Positions 54,312-63,059 of a stretch of 64,000 bases of DNA are shown here, in pieces. The stretch covers positions 3,162,001-3,226,000 of the forward strand of contig NZ_CP072600.1 in the NCBI RefSeq assembly GCF_019891175.1, written 5' to 3'. The first letter of the stretch is position 1. Each line of letters opens with the position of its first letter. The DNA comes from Leptothermofonsia sichuanensis E412. GTDB taxonomy: Bacteria; Cyanobacteriota; Cyanobacteriia; Leptolyngbyales; Leptolyngbyaceae. The notes below the pieces were generated by a model. It was not told the origin of the DNA. It saw nothing but the letters and a program-made list of their open reading frames with translations, and did no database searches. The position numbers were made by a program, and so were the translations under genes.

Positions 54312-55370
54312 ATGGCAATGAAACTACGATCGCTACTCACCTATGTCAGCATTTTTCTAATTGGACTGATCCTGACTGCAAGCTGCACAAATCCTGCTGT
54401 TTACATCAAAACCACCAGCGAAGAGGCGATCGCTACTGCCAGTACGGGCGCTGGAGAAACTCGATTAGGATTCAGTGCCTGGCCCGGCTGGTTTCCCTGG
54501 CAGGTTGCTAAAGAACAGAGAATTTTTGAAGCAAATAATGCATCCGTTTCCTTGAAATGGTTTGATGGCTACCTGGAATCTATCAGTACCCTGACTGCCC
54601 AGCAAATTGAAGCAAACAGCCAGACCCTGAATGACACCATCAGTTCTGTATCAGGAGGGGCAGATCAGGTGGTAGTCCTGGTGAATGACAACTCCACGGG
54701 TAATGACAAAATCATTGTTCGAGAAGGAATTAACAGTATTGCTGATTTGAAAGGCAAGAAAGTTGCCGCCGAAGAAGGAGCCGTCGATCATTTTCTGCTG
54801 CTGTTGGGCTTGAAAAAAGCAGGACTGAGTCAGAATGACCTGCAATTTGTGCCGCTGGAAACGGGCAAAGCTGCCTCTGCTTTTGTGGGTGGGCAGGTCG
54901 ATGCAGTCGCCGTATTTGCGCCCTTCACCACCCAGGCACTCAAACGCCCTGGAAGCAAAGAACTTTTCAGCTCCGCCGACTTTCCAGGTGCGATTCCAGA
55001 CCATCTTGTGGTCACCCGCAAACTGGTAGATGAAAACCCGCAACAGGTGCAGGCACTGGTCGATACCTGGTTTGCCACCCTTGACTACATGAAGAAAAAT
55101 CCAGACCAGGCAACGGAAATTATGGCGAAACGAGCTAACGTCAGCGTTGCCGAATACAACGACTATGCCAGAGGCACCACAATCTTTACCCTTGAAGACA
55201 ACCTGAAAGCCTTCCAACCAGGCAATGATATGAGTTCGTTGATGTACGCCGCCAGCCAAATGACCACCTTCTTAGAAGAAGTTGGGCTTGCCAAAGAGAA
55301 ACCCGATCTCAGCAAGTTGTTCGACGATCGCTTCATCAAGGCATATGCAGAGAGAGAGAAGAAGACTTAG
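54312..55370 (+). CDS. ABC transporter substrate-binding lipoprotein, copy 2
   Basis: 352 residues, a tandem paralogue of the previous gene: lipobox LILTASC|TNPA, GFSAWPGWFPWQVAKEQRIF, FDGYLESISTLTAQQ and GGADQVVVLVNDNSTGNDKI. Long stretches are identical and the mature N-termini differ most (YIKTTSEEAIATAST here). A duplication with later divergence may have given two ligand affinities. 246 bases of unremarkable spacer separate them. The stop codon TAG is already part of the TTAGTTG tandem repeat. Confidence 0.85.
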   Translation: MAMKLRSLLTYVSIFLIGLILTASCTNPAVYIKTTSEEAIATASTGAGETRLGFSAWPGWFPWQVAKEQRIFEANNASVSLKWFDGYLESISTLTAQQIEANSQTLNDTISSVSGGADQVVVLVNDNSTGNDKIIVREGINSIADLKGKKVAAEEGAVDHFLLLLGLKKAGLSQNDLQFVPLETGKAASAFVGGQVDAVAVFAPFTTQALKRPGSKELFSSADFPGAIPDHLVVTRKLVDENPQQVQALVDTWFATLDYMKKNPDQATEIMAKRANVSVAEYNDYARGTTIFTLEDNLKAFQPGNDMSSLMYAASQMTTFLEEVGLAKEKPDLSKLFDDRFIKAYAEREKKT

Positions 55371-55500
55371 TTGTTAGTTGTTAGTTGTTAGTTGTTGGTT
55401 GTTAGTTGTTAGTTGTTAGTTGTTAGTTGTTAGTTGTTAGTTGTTAGTTGTTAGTTGTTAGTTGTTAGTTGTTAGTTGTTAGTTGTTAGTTGTTAGTTGC
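55368..55500. repeat. Heptanucleotide tandem repeat TTAGTTG
   Basis: About 19 copies of TTAGTTG with two variants (TTGGTTG, CTGGTTA at the end) in a head-to-tail array of about 130 bases. It begins at the stop codon of the second binding-protein gene. It is of the short tandem repeat type known from filamentous cyanobacteria and is likely length-variable. Confidence 0.95.
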
Positions 55501-55553
55501 TGGTTATTTCTGCTCCCCTTCCTCCTCACTCCTCACTCCTCCCTCCTCTCCCC

Positions 55554-55598
55554 ATGACCCAAATCCCAGGTATCGAACCTTCTACTCAATCACCAAAG
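55554..55598 (+). pseudogene. 5' fragment of the ABC permease gene, cut by IS1
   Basis: ATG 55554 encodes 15 residues (MTQIPGIEPSTQSPK) before the insertion. Joined to 56465 (SFANVFWRLAEDIPKPLQTT), the frame runs without a break into the permease body at 56525. The intact gene would have encoded about 280 residues. Confidence 0.88.
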
Positions 55599-55643
55599 GG
55601 TAATGTTCTAGGTTTGTTGTTTTCCTTACGAAGAACTGGTTAG

Positions 55644-55964
55644 ATGGAGAAGTCAGTAGTTGCGGGAACTCAAGTTATGGTATTAGAACCAATTCACTGC
55701 CCTGTGTGTGATGGGATTGAGGTGATCAAACACGGCACAACACCAGACGGCAAACAGCGCTACTTTTGTCAAAACTCAGGATGCCATCGGCGCACCTTTA
55801 TTTTGCAATACACCTATCAAGGGTATCTGCCTGAAGTCAAGCAACAAATCAGCGATATGGCAATGAATGGGAGTGGGATTCGAGACACTGCCCGTGTCCT
55901 TCACATTAGTCCAACGACGGTGATTGAGGAATTAAAAAAAAAGATCGTCAACTCAAAGCCGTGA
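55644..55964 (+). CDS. insA: IS1 InsA-type protein
   Basis: 106 residues. Zinc-finger N-terminus (CPVCDGIEVIKHGTTPDGKQ, YFCQNSGCHRRTF) and a helix-turn-helix (GSGIRDTARVLHISPTTVIE), the DNA-binding half of IS1 transposase. Near its end the DNA has a run of nine A (GAATTAAAAAAAAAGATC), the usual kind of slippery site for the frameshift that makes the InsAB' transposase. Confidence 0.9.
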   Translation: MEKSVVAGTQVMVLEPIHCPVCDGIEVIKHGTTPDGKQRYFCQNSGCHRRTFILQYTYQGYLPEVKQQISDMAMNGSGIRDTARVLHISPTTVIEELKKKIVNSKP

Positions 55965-56428
55965 ATGAACTCAAACTGGCTGAGTTGGAACCCGCTCAAA
56001 GCATCGTAAAGCTTTGCCAGTGGGAAGATACAGAGGTAGAAGCCGATGAAATGTGGAGTTTTGTCCAGTCTAAAGCCCAGCAACGTTGGTTATGGCATGC
56101 AATTGACCATCACAGTGGAAAAATATTAGCTTATGTGTTGGCGACGCATCAAGATGAAGCATTCCTCCAACTCAAAGCGTTATTAGAACCGTTTGGAATT
56201 ATGCAGTTTTACACAGATGGTTGGGGAACCTATGAGCGGCAGCTTGACCCAAGTCTTCATACCGTTGGCAAACAGAACACGCAGAAGATTGAGCGTAAGC
56301 ATTTGACTTTACGCACGCGCTTGAAGCGATTAGCTCGCAAAACTATTTGCTTTTCTAAGTCCATTCTGATGCATGACATTGTGATTGGGCTATTTATTAA
56401 CCGTTATGAGTTTGGTTTTGCTATCTAA
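55961..56428 (+). CDS. insB: IS1 InsB-type transposase catalytic part
   Basis: 155 residues. It carries the DDE core: EVEADEMWSFV (first Asp), YTDGWGTYERQL (second Asp), IERKHLTLRTRLKRLARKTI (Glu region). It overlaps insA by four bases in another frame, so the active transposase needs ribosomal frameshifting at the A-run. It appears intact. Confidence 0.9.
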   Translation: MNELKLAELEPAQSIVKLCQWEDTEVEADEMWSFVQSKAQQRWLWHAIDHHSGKILAYVLATHQDEAFLQLKALLEPFGIMQFYTDGWGTYERQLDPSLHTVGKQNTQKIERKHLTLRTRLKRLARKTICFSKSILMHDIVIGLFINRYEFGFAI

Positions 56429-56524
56429 CCTAAAACAACAAGTCTAGAACACGACCCACCAAAGTCTTTTGCAAACGTCTTCTGGCGGCTTGCTGAAGAC
56501 ATCCCCAAGCCCCTGCAAACTACA

Positions 56525-57262
56525 TTGATGATCACATCGATCGGGTTACCTCTGGTGCTCTGGTGGTTGGTGACGACCTTTGGCAATGTTGATCCAAAAT
56601 TCCTACCATCCCCCGCCGATGTGATCAATGCCTTTGGGCGATTGTGGAGCACCCGCGAACTGCTCAAAGATACCGTTGCCAGTTTGTGGCGGGTAGGGGT
56701 TGGATTTCTGTTAGCTGCCATATGTTCCATTCCGGTCGGCGTATTGATGGGAAGTTTTTCCAGCATTCGGGCATTGCTGGAACCGCTGTTTGGTTTGATG
56801 CGCTACATGCCTGCTCCGGCATTTATCCCTCTACTGATCCTGTATCTGGGAATTGGGGAAGAACCCAAAATTATGCTCATCTTCATTGGGGTCTTTTTCT
56901 TTAACTCCCTCATGGTGATGGATACCGTGAAGTTTGTCCCCAAGGATTTGATTGAGGCAACCTATACCCTGGGCGGAAATCGTTTACAGACCTTGCTCCA
57001 GGTCATCTTTCCCTACGTGCTTCCCGGCATTATTGATGCCTGCCGAATTAACCTGGCTGCTGCCTGGCAGTTGGTGATTGTCTCTGAATTGATTGCCGCG
57101 ACCGAAGGTTTGGGACGTCGGATCAGTGTTGCGGGTCGGTTTCTGAAAACAGATGAAATCTTTGTTGGCTTAATTGTGATTGGTGTGATTGGACTGTCAT
57201 TTGACATGCTGTTCCAGTACCTGTTGCGAGTCTCCTGCAAATGGGCATCTCAAAAACGCTAA
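56525..57262 (+). CDS. ABC transporter permease (guanidine cluster), N-terminus lost to IS1
   Basis: The remaining 245 residues hold a full inner-membrane permease domain of the NitT/TauT/SsuC type: first helix ITSIGLPLVLWWLVTTF, the loop to the ATPase (LIEATYTLGGNRLQTLLQVI, the EAA motif) and AAAWQLVIVSELIAATEGLG. The missing 35 residues are cytoplasmic and polar, and TTG 56525 or ATG 56528 could restart translation just before the first helix, so a working permease is possible if a promoter is available. It is preceded by the IS1 right end. An ATPase gene follows. Confidence 0.85.
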   Translation: MMITSIGLPLVLWWLVTTFGNVDPKFLPSPADVINAFGRLWSTRELLKDTVASLWRVGVGFLLAAICSIPVGVLMGSFSSIRALLEPLFGLMRYMPAPAFIPLLILYLGIGEEPKIMLIFIGVFFFNSLMVMDTVKFVPKDLIEATYTLGGNRLQTLLQVIFPYVLPGIIDACRINLAAAWQLVIVSELIAATEGLGRRISVAGRFLKTDEIFVGLIVIGVIGLSFDMLFQYLLRVSCKWASQKR

Positions 57263-57431
57263 TGCATGGCGGCACAGGTTCAGTAGTGGTTTAGGGAAAT
57301 CAGGAGGGAGGAGGGAGGAGGGAGGAGAGAGAAGGGAGGGTGAGGAGGTCAGATTTACGCCAGGGATTACCAGAACGCCGGTACAGAAATCGGATTTCTT
57401 CTGCCGGATACCTATTAACGAGGATCAACCC

Positions 57432-58214
57432 ATGTTTCTAGAAATCAATCACCTGCATAAACACTTCACTACCAGGGAAGGAACTCTGGTAGTTTTGAAA
57501 GACATCAACATGGGAATTCAGCAGGGGGAGTTTATCTGTGCGGTGGGAGCATCAGGTTCAGGGAAGTCAACCCTACTGCGCCAGATTGCGGGGTTGGATA
57601 CTCCAACAATCGGAGAAGTCCGGGTTGATGGTCAACTTGTGACTGCCCCTGGACCGGATCGCGGCATGGTATTTCAGCATTACACGCTCTATCCCTGGAT
57701 GAATGTGCAGGACAACACCGAGTTTGGGTTGAAATTGCAGGGGGTGCCCAGGAAGGAGCGGCGTGAGAAAGCCAGCTATTACCTGGAGGTTGTGGGGTTA
57801 GCCCAATTTGCAAAGGCACTCCCTAAGGAACTGTCCGGAGGGATGAAACAGCGGGTGGCGATCGCCCGTGCCCTGGCGTCGGAACCCAAAGTACTGTTGA
57901 TGGATGAGCCATTCGGTGCCCTGGATATTCATACCAGAGAATCAATGCACGAATTCATGCTGGATCTGTGGCAGCGCACCAACCTGACTGTGTTTATGAT
58001 TACCCATGATGTGGAAGAAGCCGTTTTCCTGTCCAATCGAATTTATGCGCTGGGTGCCCGTCCAGGCACGGTGCGGCGTGAAATGACCATCACCCTGCCG
58101 GAACGCACCCATCATGTGAAGCGCCATGCCACCTTCCATGACTATCGAGATGAGTTAATGGATCTGATGCGGGGCCATGGGAAGGAGGCAAGTGAAGCAA
58201 CGGCGATCGCTTAG
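57432..58214 (+). CDS. ABC transporter ATP-binding protein (guanidine cluster)
   Basis: 260 residues from ATG 57432 (MFLEINHLHKHFTTREGTLV); the frame is open further upstream but without homology. Walker A GASGSGKSTLL, Q-loop VFQHYTLYPWM, signature LSGGMKQRVAIARAL, Walker B VLLMDEPFGALD, H-loop ITHDVEEAVFLS. It pairs with the permease just upstream to energise uptake. The 169-base spacer contains GGGAGGA repeats. Last gene of the cluster. Confidence 0.92.
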   Translation: MFLEINHLHKHFTTREGTLVVLKDINMGIQQGEFICAVGASGSGKSTLLRQIAGLDTPTIGEVRVDGQLVTAPGPDRGMVFQHYTLYPWMNVQDNTEFGLKLQGVPRKERREKASYYLEVVGLAQFAKALPKELSGGMKQRVAIARALASEPKVLLMDEPFGALDIHTRESMHEFMLDLWQRTNLTVFMITHDVEEAVFLSNRIYALGARPGTVRREMTITLPERTHHVKRHATFHDYRDELMDLMRGHGKEASEATAIA

Positions 58215-58474
58215 CCTGGATCATTCACCAACCGCTGAAAACTTGATGATAGAAATGCTTCAAAAAACAGACTGTTTTTCAGGCAAATCGCCAGATAAGT
58301 TTCTCAGCAAGCCTTCCAGAGATTTTCCGAAATTGTCATAAATAATGCAGGCTATTGGTGCCGTCTGCCCAGAGGGTATAGGGCACCAGGAGCGTGCTTT
58401 GTGTCCTTTGTGCCTTCGTGGTTAGTTCTACAGGTGATTAAATCCTCTATCCTGAGAGGATTTCCTTAACACAA

Positions 58475-59917
58475 TTATTCCTGGTTTCTCAACACATACT
58501 CCATCATCAGGGGATGAAGGGAGTAGCGGGAAGAGTCGAGTTCGATCAGCGATCGCCGCAAGAGCGACTGCAAACCCTCCTGCACCTGCATTCGGGGTAA
58601 TGATTCGATCAGGGATTGGATATCATTAACGGCTGCCGGTTCAGGATGGCTGGCCAGACAACGCAGGATCTGTCTTTCCAGATCTGACAGGCGCTCAAAT
58701 TGCTGGTTCAGGACTTCGCACAGTTCTCCAAAAATAGGCGTTTCCTGCTCAATTTCATGCAGAAACCGGGTGACCTCGCCCCCAAACACCTCTCGAACCC
58801 TGGTCGCAATGACATTCAAAGCCAGGGGATTGCCGACATAACGTCGGATCAGGGTGTTCCAGTCCGCTTCGGAGCCTGAAAATGCTCCCTTTGCAAAGAA
58901 AATTTGCCGCCCCCCCAGTTCACCCAACCCCTCCAGCGGGTAAGAACGCACCGGACGGGCTTCCCCTTCCATGCGGGCGACATCCTGCGGCTTCTCGCGG
59001 CTGGTGAGCACAAGACAACTTTGATGGGCACTTCTGCCAACCCACCGCAGCAATTCACCATAGGATTCGTAACCAGCCCGGTAAGAGCCGTAATAAACAC
59101 CACCCTGCAACAAAGCCTCAAACCCATCCAGTACGATCAGACAGGGCTGGTGACTCAAGTAATGCATAAGCTGAGACAGATCACGACCCGTATCTTCCTG
59201 GTTTGAGAAAAACTGGGTCAGATCGGTCACCAATTCATCCAGCAGGGGAGGACGATGGAGGGATTGCCAACGGTGGAGCGATCGCCAGATGACGAAATCG
59301 TATTGATCTCGCATTTGCTGTGCCAGTTTTACGGCCAGGTCCGTTTTGCCAACTCCACCCATGCCACAAATGGTGATCAGCCGACATTCGGCAAGGGTCA
59401 TCCACTGTTTCAACTGTTCCAGTTCGCGACTGCGCCCATAAAACTGTGAGACATCGGGAGCAGAACCCCAGTCCTGCTGGGTGGTGACATCGGGCCAGGG
59501 ACTATCTTCTTCAACCTCAGCGGGGGAAACTGGCGGGGGGGAAACTGGCAGCCATTGCTCACGCTGAATCGTTGTCGGTTGGGCTGGGGCCGGGTCCAGC
59601 CGACCGGATAGTGCCGGCGGTGAACCAGTGGCGACACCGACTGGCAAGAACTGGTGGGACTGCGATCGCTCCACGGGTCCATGCAGCTTTTTCTTGGTCA
59701 CTTCCTCACCCAGTACCTCACTGAGCTGGTTCCACAAACCAGGACCCACATCTTTGGTGATATACCCTAAACTGCACCCCGGACAATCTCGCCGGATTTC
59801 CTTATAACTTTTACCCAACCAGGAACCCCGGAACACAGCTCTTTGCACATCATTCAGCCGTTTTCCCCGCCGGGTAAGCAGCGTTTCAACATACTGGAGC
59901 GCGTCTTCAACATGCAT
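58475..59917 (-). CDS. NB-ARC (STAND) ATPase with N-terminal helix-turn-helix domain
   Basis: 480 residues from ATG 59917. The first 80 residues (MHVEDALQYVETLLTRRGKR, LNDVQRAVFRGSWLGKSYKE) match the vWA-MoxR-associated N-terminal HTH-like module common in cyanobacterial STAND proteins. A proline-rich linker leads to an NB-ARC ATPase: ITICGMGGVGKTDLAVKLAQ (Walker A), CLIVLDGFEALL (Walker B), CLVLTSREKPQ, YVGNPLALNVIA (GxP). It ends with a winged helix and has no WD40 or TPR sensor, so the ligand-sensing part is missing or supplied by another protein. Signalling or defence role is inferred from the fold. Confidence 0.85.
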   Translation of the reverse strand: MHVEDALQYVETLLTRRGKRLNDVQRAVFRGSWLGKSYKEIRRDCPGCSLGYITKDVGPGLWNQLSEVLGEEVTKKKLHGPVERSQSHQFLPVGVATGSPPALSGRLDPAPAQPTTIQREQWLPVSPPPVSPAEVEEDSPWPDVTTQQDWGSAPDVSQFYGRSRELEQLKQWMTLAECRLITICGMGGVGKTDLAVKLAQQMRDQYDFVIWRSLHRWQSLHRPPLLDELVTDLTQFFSNQEDTGRDLSQLMHYLSHQPCLIVLDGFEALLQGGVYYGSYRAGYESYGELLRWVGRSAHQSCLVLTSREKPQDVARMEGEARPVRSYPLEGLGELGGRQIFFAKGAFSGSEADWNTLIRRYVGNPLALNVIATRVREVFGGEVTRFLHEIEQETPIFGELCEVLNQQFERLSDLERQILRCLASHPEPAAVNDIQSLIESLPRMQVQEGLQSLLRRSLIELDSSRYSLHPLMMEYVLRNQE

Positions 59918-60193
59918 GGAAGGAACACAGTAGATGCTTTCCCATAGTTTAAGGCTGAACTTTCCTGAACTTTCCTGAGCTTTCGGAACTTTTCTGATTT
60001 TTCCTTTGAACAAAGGAGCAGAGTTTTTCAGGCCTCCTGTCAGAAAAAACCAGGGATTTCCTGACCTGGCAACAGGTAAAACTTAAAACATCGGTACTTG
60101 AGTGGAATCCACATTTTTCAGGCGTTGCATAAGTTGACCGTCATCGTCTGTATCTACAGATAACCAGTCGCCTTTATTCAAGGAGCGCATTCT

Positions 60194-60538
60194 ATGCTAA
60201 ATCTTCGTCGTTGGTTCGCCAGTGGGTTGTCTACCCCAATGCAGGAATTTGCTACTGTCCCCCCATTCCCCTTCAAGGCGATGCCATCAGTGAATACCTA
60301 TCGGGACGATCGCTTTGAAGCCATTGTGACCCAGTCCATTAATCCAGGCAGAACCGGACAGGTCAAATTTAAGGGATCCTGGTGGAATGCCCGCTGTGGT
60401 CAGGATTTTACCCTGGTGGAGGGGCAGGTCGTCGATGTCGTCGATCGCCGCGGTAATACGCTTTACGTTGAACCAGTCCAACCAGTTCAAAGACTTCCTG
60501 AAAGGAGTCTGGGACTTGACCATTGCCTCGACCGTTAA
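60194..60538 (+). CDS. NfeD-like C-terminal OB-fold domain protein
   Basis: 114 residues. The core NPGRTGQVKFKGSWWNARCG, then EGQVVDVVDRRGNTLYVEP is the soluble OB-fold of NfeD proteins, partners of membrane stomatins/slipins. The protease and membrane parts of full NfeD are absent, as in short cyanobacterial forms. Preceded by AAGGAGCG. No stomatin gene is adjacent. Confidence 0.75.
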   Translation: MLNLRRWFASGLSTPMQEFATVPPFPFKAMPSVNTYRDDRFEAIVTQSINPGRTGQVKFKGSWWNARCGQDFTLVEGQVVDVVDRRGNTLYVEPVQPVQRLPERSLGLDHCLDR

Positions 60539-61011
60539 ACCTGATTGGATAGGCTCCGGGCAGTTGGCTGCGCAGTCATGATTCACGGAGTTCCTTCAAT
60601 CCAGGGAGAGATATTATTGAGATCTCATAAGACTACCCCTGAGGGTAATCGCAAAACCAGAGCCTGGATTGAATGATCAATAACGTGGGGAGTCGATTGG
60701 TAAAGCATTGGTAGCCAGTTATTCAACTTTGAAGATCTGCATTTCACCTGAACGGAGTTTCCGATACCTGAACCCGCTACTTTGTACTTTACTTCTTCAT
60801 TTTGTGGATCTGGGAATGGGTGAGCAGTGATGATTGTTTTTCAATTCACAAAATAAATTTTTGACCAAATAACCCGACTAAAAGCCTATCCGAAAAGCCC
60901 CAATGGACAAAGCCCAAACCCAGACTGAGGAAGTTTTCGGACAGGCTTTAATATCGAAACCCGATTGATTGCCGCAAAGTACAGGGGTTCAGTCTTCCTA
61001 GCAACGAGAGG
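60539..61011. repeat. Spacer with MITE-like hairpin, copy 3
   Basis: Bases 60881-60950 are a MITE-like element: GCCTATCCGAAAA (60884-60896) and TTTTCGGACAGGC (60934-60946; one base off a perfect complement), with the centre AAAGCCCAAACCCAGACTGA shared with the inverted copy at 13160. The rest of this 473-base spacer shows no gene. Confidence 0.75.
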
Positions 61012-61227
61012 ATGCTGATTATGTTTAAATTCGTCACTAAAGCAATCAAGTACTACCTGCTTGGAGTATTTGGATTTACGGTTGCCTGCTGGTTGGCGGG
61101 CATTGTTGGAATCATGCCCTGGATCAACCCGCTTATGCCGATGTTTGGAGAATGGATATTTCGACTGCTGGCACTCATCCTGTGCCTGATGGCAACAGCG
61201 GCGGTTGTAGAGTCGGTGCGCCAGTAA
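61012..61227 (+). CDS. Small two-helix membrane protein
   Basis: 71 residues with two membrane helices (YYLLGVFGFTVACWLAGIVG and FRLLALILCLMATAAVVES) and a basic N-terminus. GAGAGG lies just before ATG 61012; ATG 61021 is an alternative start. No family recognised. 128 bases upstream of leuC on the same strand. Confidence 0.55.
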   Translation: MLIMFKFVTKAIKYYLLGVFGFTVACWLAGIVGIMPWINPLMPMFGEWIFRLLALILCLMATAAVVESVRQ

Positions 61228-61355
61228 CCAGCCAGCCAGCCTCATAACTCAACCATGATTCACCCCTGTTCCCTGTCCCCTGCTACAGGATCGGGATATT
61301 CTCCACGCTCACTTGGTAGAATTGAACCCTTACTGTATATCACACTCAAAAATCT

Positions 61356-62759
61356 ATGAGCAAGGGGACTCTGTTTGACAAAGTTTGGGATGCCCATACC
61401 GTTGGAATTTTACCCTCTGGACAGACCCAACTGTTCATTGGGCTGCATCTGATTCATGAAGTCACCAGTCCCCAGGCATTTTCAATGCTGCGCGATCGCA
61501 ATCTCAGGGTGCTTTTCCCTGAACGGACAATTGCCACCGTCGATCACATTGTGCCAACAACAAACCAGGCGCGCCCGTTCAGGGATGACTTGGCGGAAGA
61601 AATGATGCAGGCACTGGAAAAAAGCTGCCAGGAGCATGGCATCACCTTTTATAACATCGGTTCTGGAAGCCAGGGAATTGTGCATGTGATTGCGCCAGAA
61701 CTGGGGCTGACTCAGCCGGGGATGACCATTGCCTGTGGCGATAGTCACACATCCACCCACGGTGCCTTTGGGGCGATCGCCTTTGGGATTGGCACCAGTC
61801 AGGTGCGGGATGTGCTGGCCTCCCAAACCCTTGCGCTTTCCAAGCTGAAAGTTCGCCGGATTGAGGTTAATGGAACGCTGCGTCCTGGGGTGTATGCCAA
61901 GGATGTGATTTTGCACATTATCCGGAAGTTGGGGGTGAAAGGGGGCGTGGGCTATGCCTACGAGTATGGGGGGAGTGCGATCGCCCAGATGAACATGGAA
62001 GAACGGATGACCATCTGCAACATGTCGATTGAAGGGGGTGCCCGTTGCGGTTATATCAATCCCGATCAGGTCACATTTGACTACCTCAAAGGGCGTGATT
62101 TTGCACCGCAGGGAGCTGATTGGGAGAAAGCTGTCGCATGGTGGCAGAGCATCACCAGCGACCCCGATGCTGAATATGATGATGTGGTGGTCTTTAATGC
62201 GGCTGAAATTGCACCCACCGTTACCTGGGGAATTACGCCAGGGCAGGGAATTGGTGTGGATGAGAAGGTGCCCACCCCAGAGGAACTGCCAGAAGACGAG
62301 CGGGCGATCGCCCAGGAAGCCTATCTCTACATGGATCTGCAACCTGGTGCCCCACTCCAGGGCACCAAAGTGGATGTTTGCTTCATCGGAAGCTGCACCA
62401 ATGGCAGAATTACTGACCTGCGAGAAGCCGCTAAATTTGCTAAAGGCAGACACGTTGCAGAGGGCATCAAAGCCTTTGTTGTGCCTGGTTCTGAGCGGGT
62501 TAAAAAGGAAGCCGAAGCTGAGGGACTGCACGAAATCTTTGAGTCTGCGGGATTTGAATGGCGCGAACCTGGTTGCTCTATGTGCCTTGCCATGAATCCT
62601 GACAAGCTTCAGGGGCGTCAACTCAGTGCTTCTTCTTCCAACCGTAACTTCAAGGGGCGTCAGGGTTCGGCATCCGGGCGCACGCTCCTGATGAGTCCGG
62701 CAATGGTCGTAGCCGCCGCCATCACAGGTCGAGTTACCGATGTGCGGGAATTAATATAA
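61356..62759 (+). CDS. leuC: 3-isopropylmalate dehydratase large subunit
   Basis: 467-residue aconitase-family subunit of leucine biosynthesis; isomerises 2- to 3-isopropylmalate with LeuD. Motifs: [45 protein letters not shown] and [13 protein letters not shown] supply the three Cys ligands of the 4Fe-4S cluster and substrate contacts. Start ATG 61356. In many cyanobacteria leuD follows directly; here a short ORF and a transposase follow, so leuD is elsewhere or displaced. Confidence 0.96.
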   Translation: MSKGTLFDKVWDAHTVGILPSGQTQLFIGLHLIHEVTSPQAFSMLRDRNLRVLFPERTIATVDHIVPTTNQARPFRDDLAEEMMQALEKSCQEHGITFYNIGSGSQGIVHVIAPELGLTQPGMTIACGDSHTSTHGAFGAIAFGIGTSQVRDVLASQTLALSKLKVRRIEVNGTLRPGVYAKDVILHIIRKLGVKGGVGYAYEYGGSAIAQMNMEERMTICNMSIEGGARCGYINPDQVTFDYLKGRDFAPQGADWEKAVAWWQSITSDPDAEYDDVVVFNAAEIAPTVTWGITPGQGIGVDEKVPTPEELPEDERAIAQEAYLYMDLQPGAPLQGTKVDVCFIGSCTNGRITDLREAAKFAKGRHVAEGIKAFVVPGSERVKKEAEAEGLHEIFESAGFEWREPGCSMCLAMNPDKLQGRQLSASSSNRNFKGRQGSASGRTLLMSPAMVVAAAITGRVTDVRELI

Positions 62760-62780
62760 AAAACTCAGTTTAAAGTCCCG

Positions 62781-63005
62781 ATGGAACGAGGGCGAGGAGC
62801 TAACCGAGAAGACAGAAAAATGGTCGATTCGGTTGCTCAAAGTAAAGGCTTAGACAAGGAGCAGCGCAGGGAGTTTGGAAAGTACATTGAGAAAGTCAAA
62901 CGATTGGAGGGGCGTGGCGGTGCTGATAACTTTACCTACGAGGAGTTGTTGGTATTGGCCTCAGTACAGGACAAAACTTGTCAATTGAGGCACACAGAGG
63001 GTTGA
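62781..63005 (+). CDS. Short ORF, toxin-domain-like fragment
   Basis: 74 residues. EDRKMVDSVAQSKGLDKEQR and FGKYIEKVKRLEGRGGADNF with TYEELLVLAS recall the C-terminal ends of polymorphic-toxin-type proteins, where a similar helix pair precedes the stop. No export domain is attached and it starts 19 bases after leuC. The last dozen residues (KTCQLRHTEG) may be encoded by the end of the following insertion sequence, which would make this a truncated gene. Confidence 0.4.
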   Translation: MERGRGANREDRKMVDSVAQSKGLDKEQRREFGKYIEKVKRLEGRGGADNFTYEELLVLASVQDKTCQLRHTEG

Positions 63006-63059
63006 AAACTTAGGCGGGAAGGGGTTTCCTAGGAATAACAACAAACCAACGAGACCCCC

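Larger units (their letters stand above)
55599..56456 (+). mobile_element. IS1-family insertion sequence
   Basis: An 858-base element. The left end GGTAATGTTCTAG.. and the complement of the right end GGTCGTGTTCTAG.. are inverted repeats of about 25 bases with four mismatches. It is flanked by the 8-base direct repeat CACCAAAG (55591-55598 and 56457-56464), a typical IS1 target duplication. Two overlapping ORFs insA and insB complete it. Confidence 0.93.

Noticed and set aside
55368-55500. TTAGTTG array as a CRISPR
   Set aside because: Units are only seven bases and have no spacers; it is a simple tandem repeat.
55955-55970. Frameshift between insA and insB as a mutation
   Set aside because: IS1 elements normally encode the transposase in two overlapping frames joined by programmed frameshifting; the run of nine A fits this.
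61482-62621. 379-residue frame antisense to leuC
   Set aside because: It is fully covered by leuC with all cluster motifs; the antisense product looks random.
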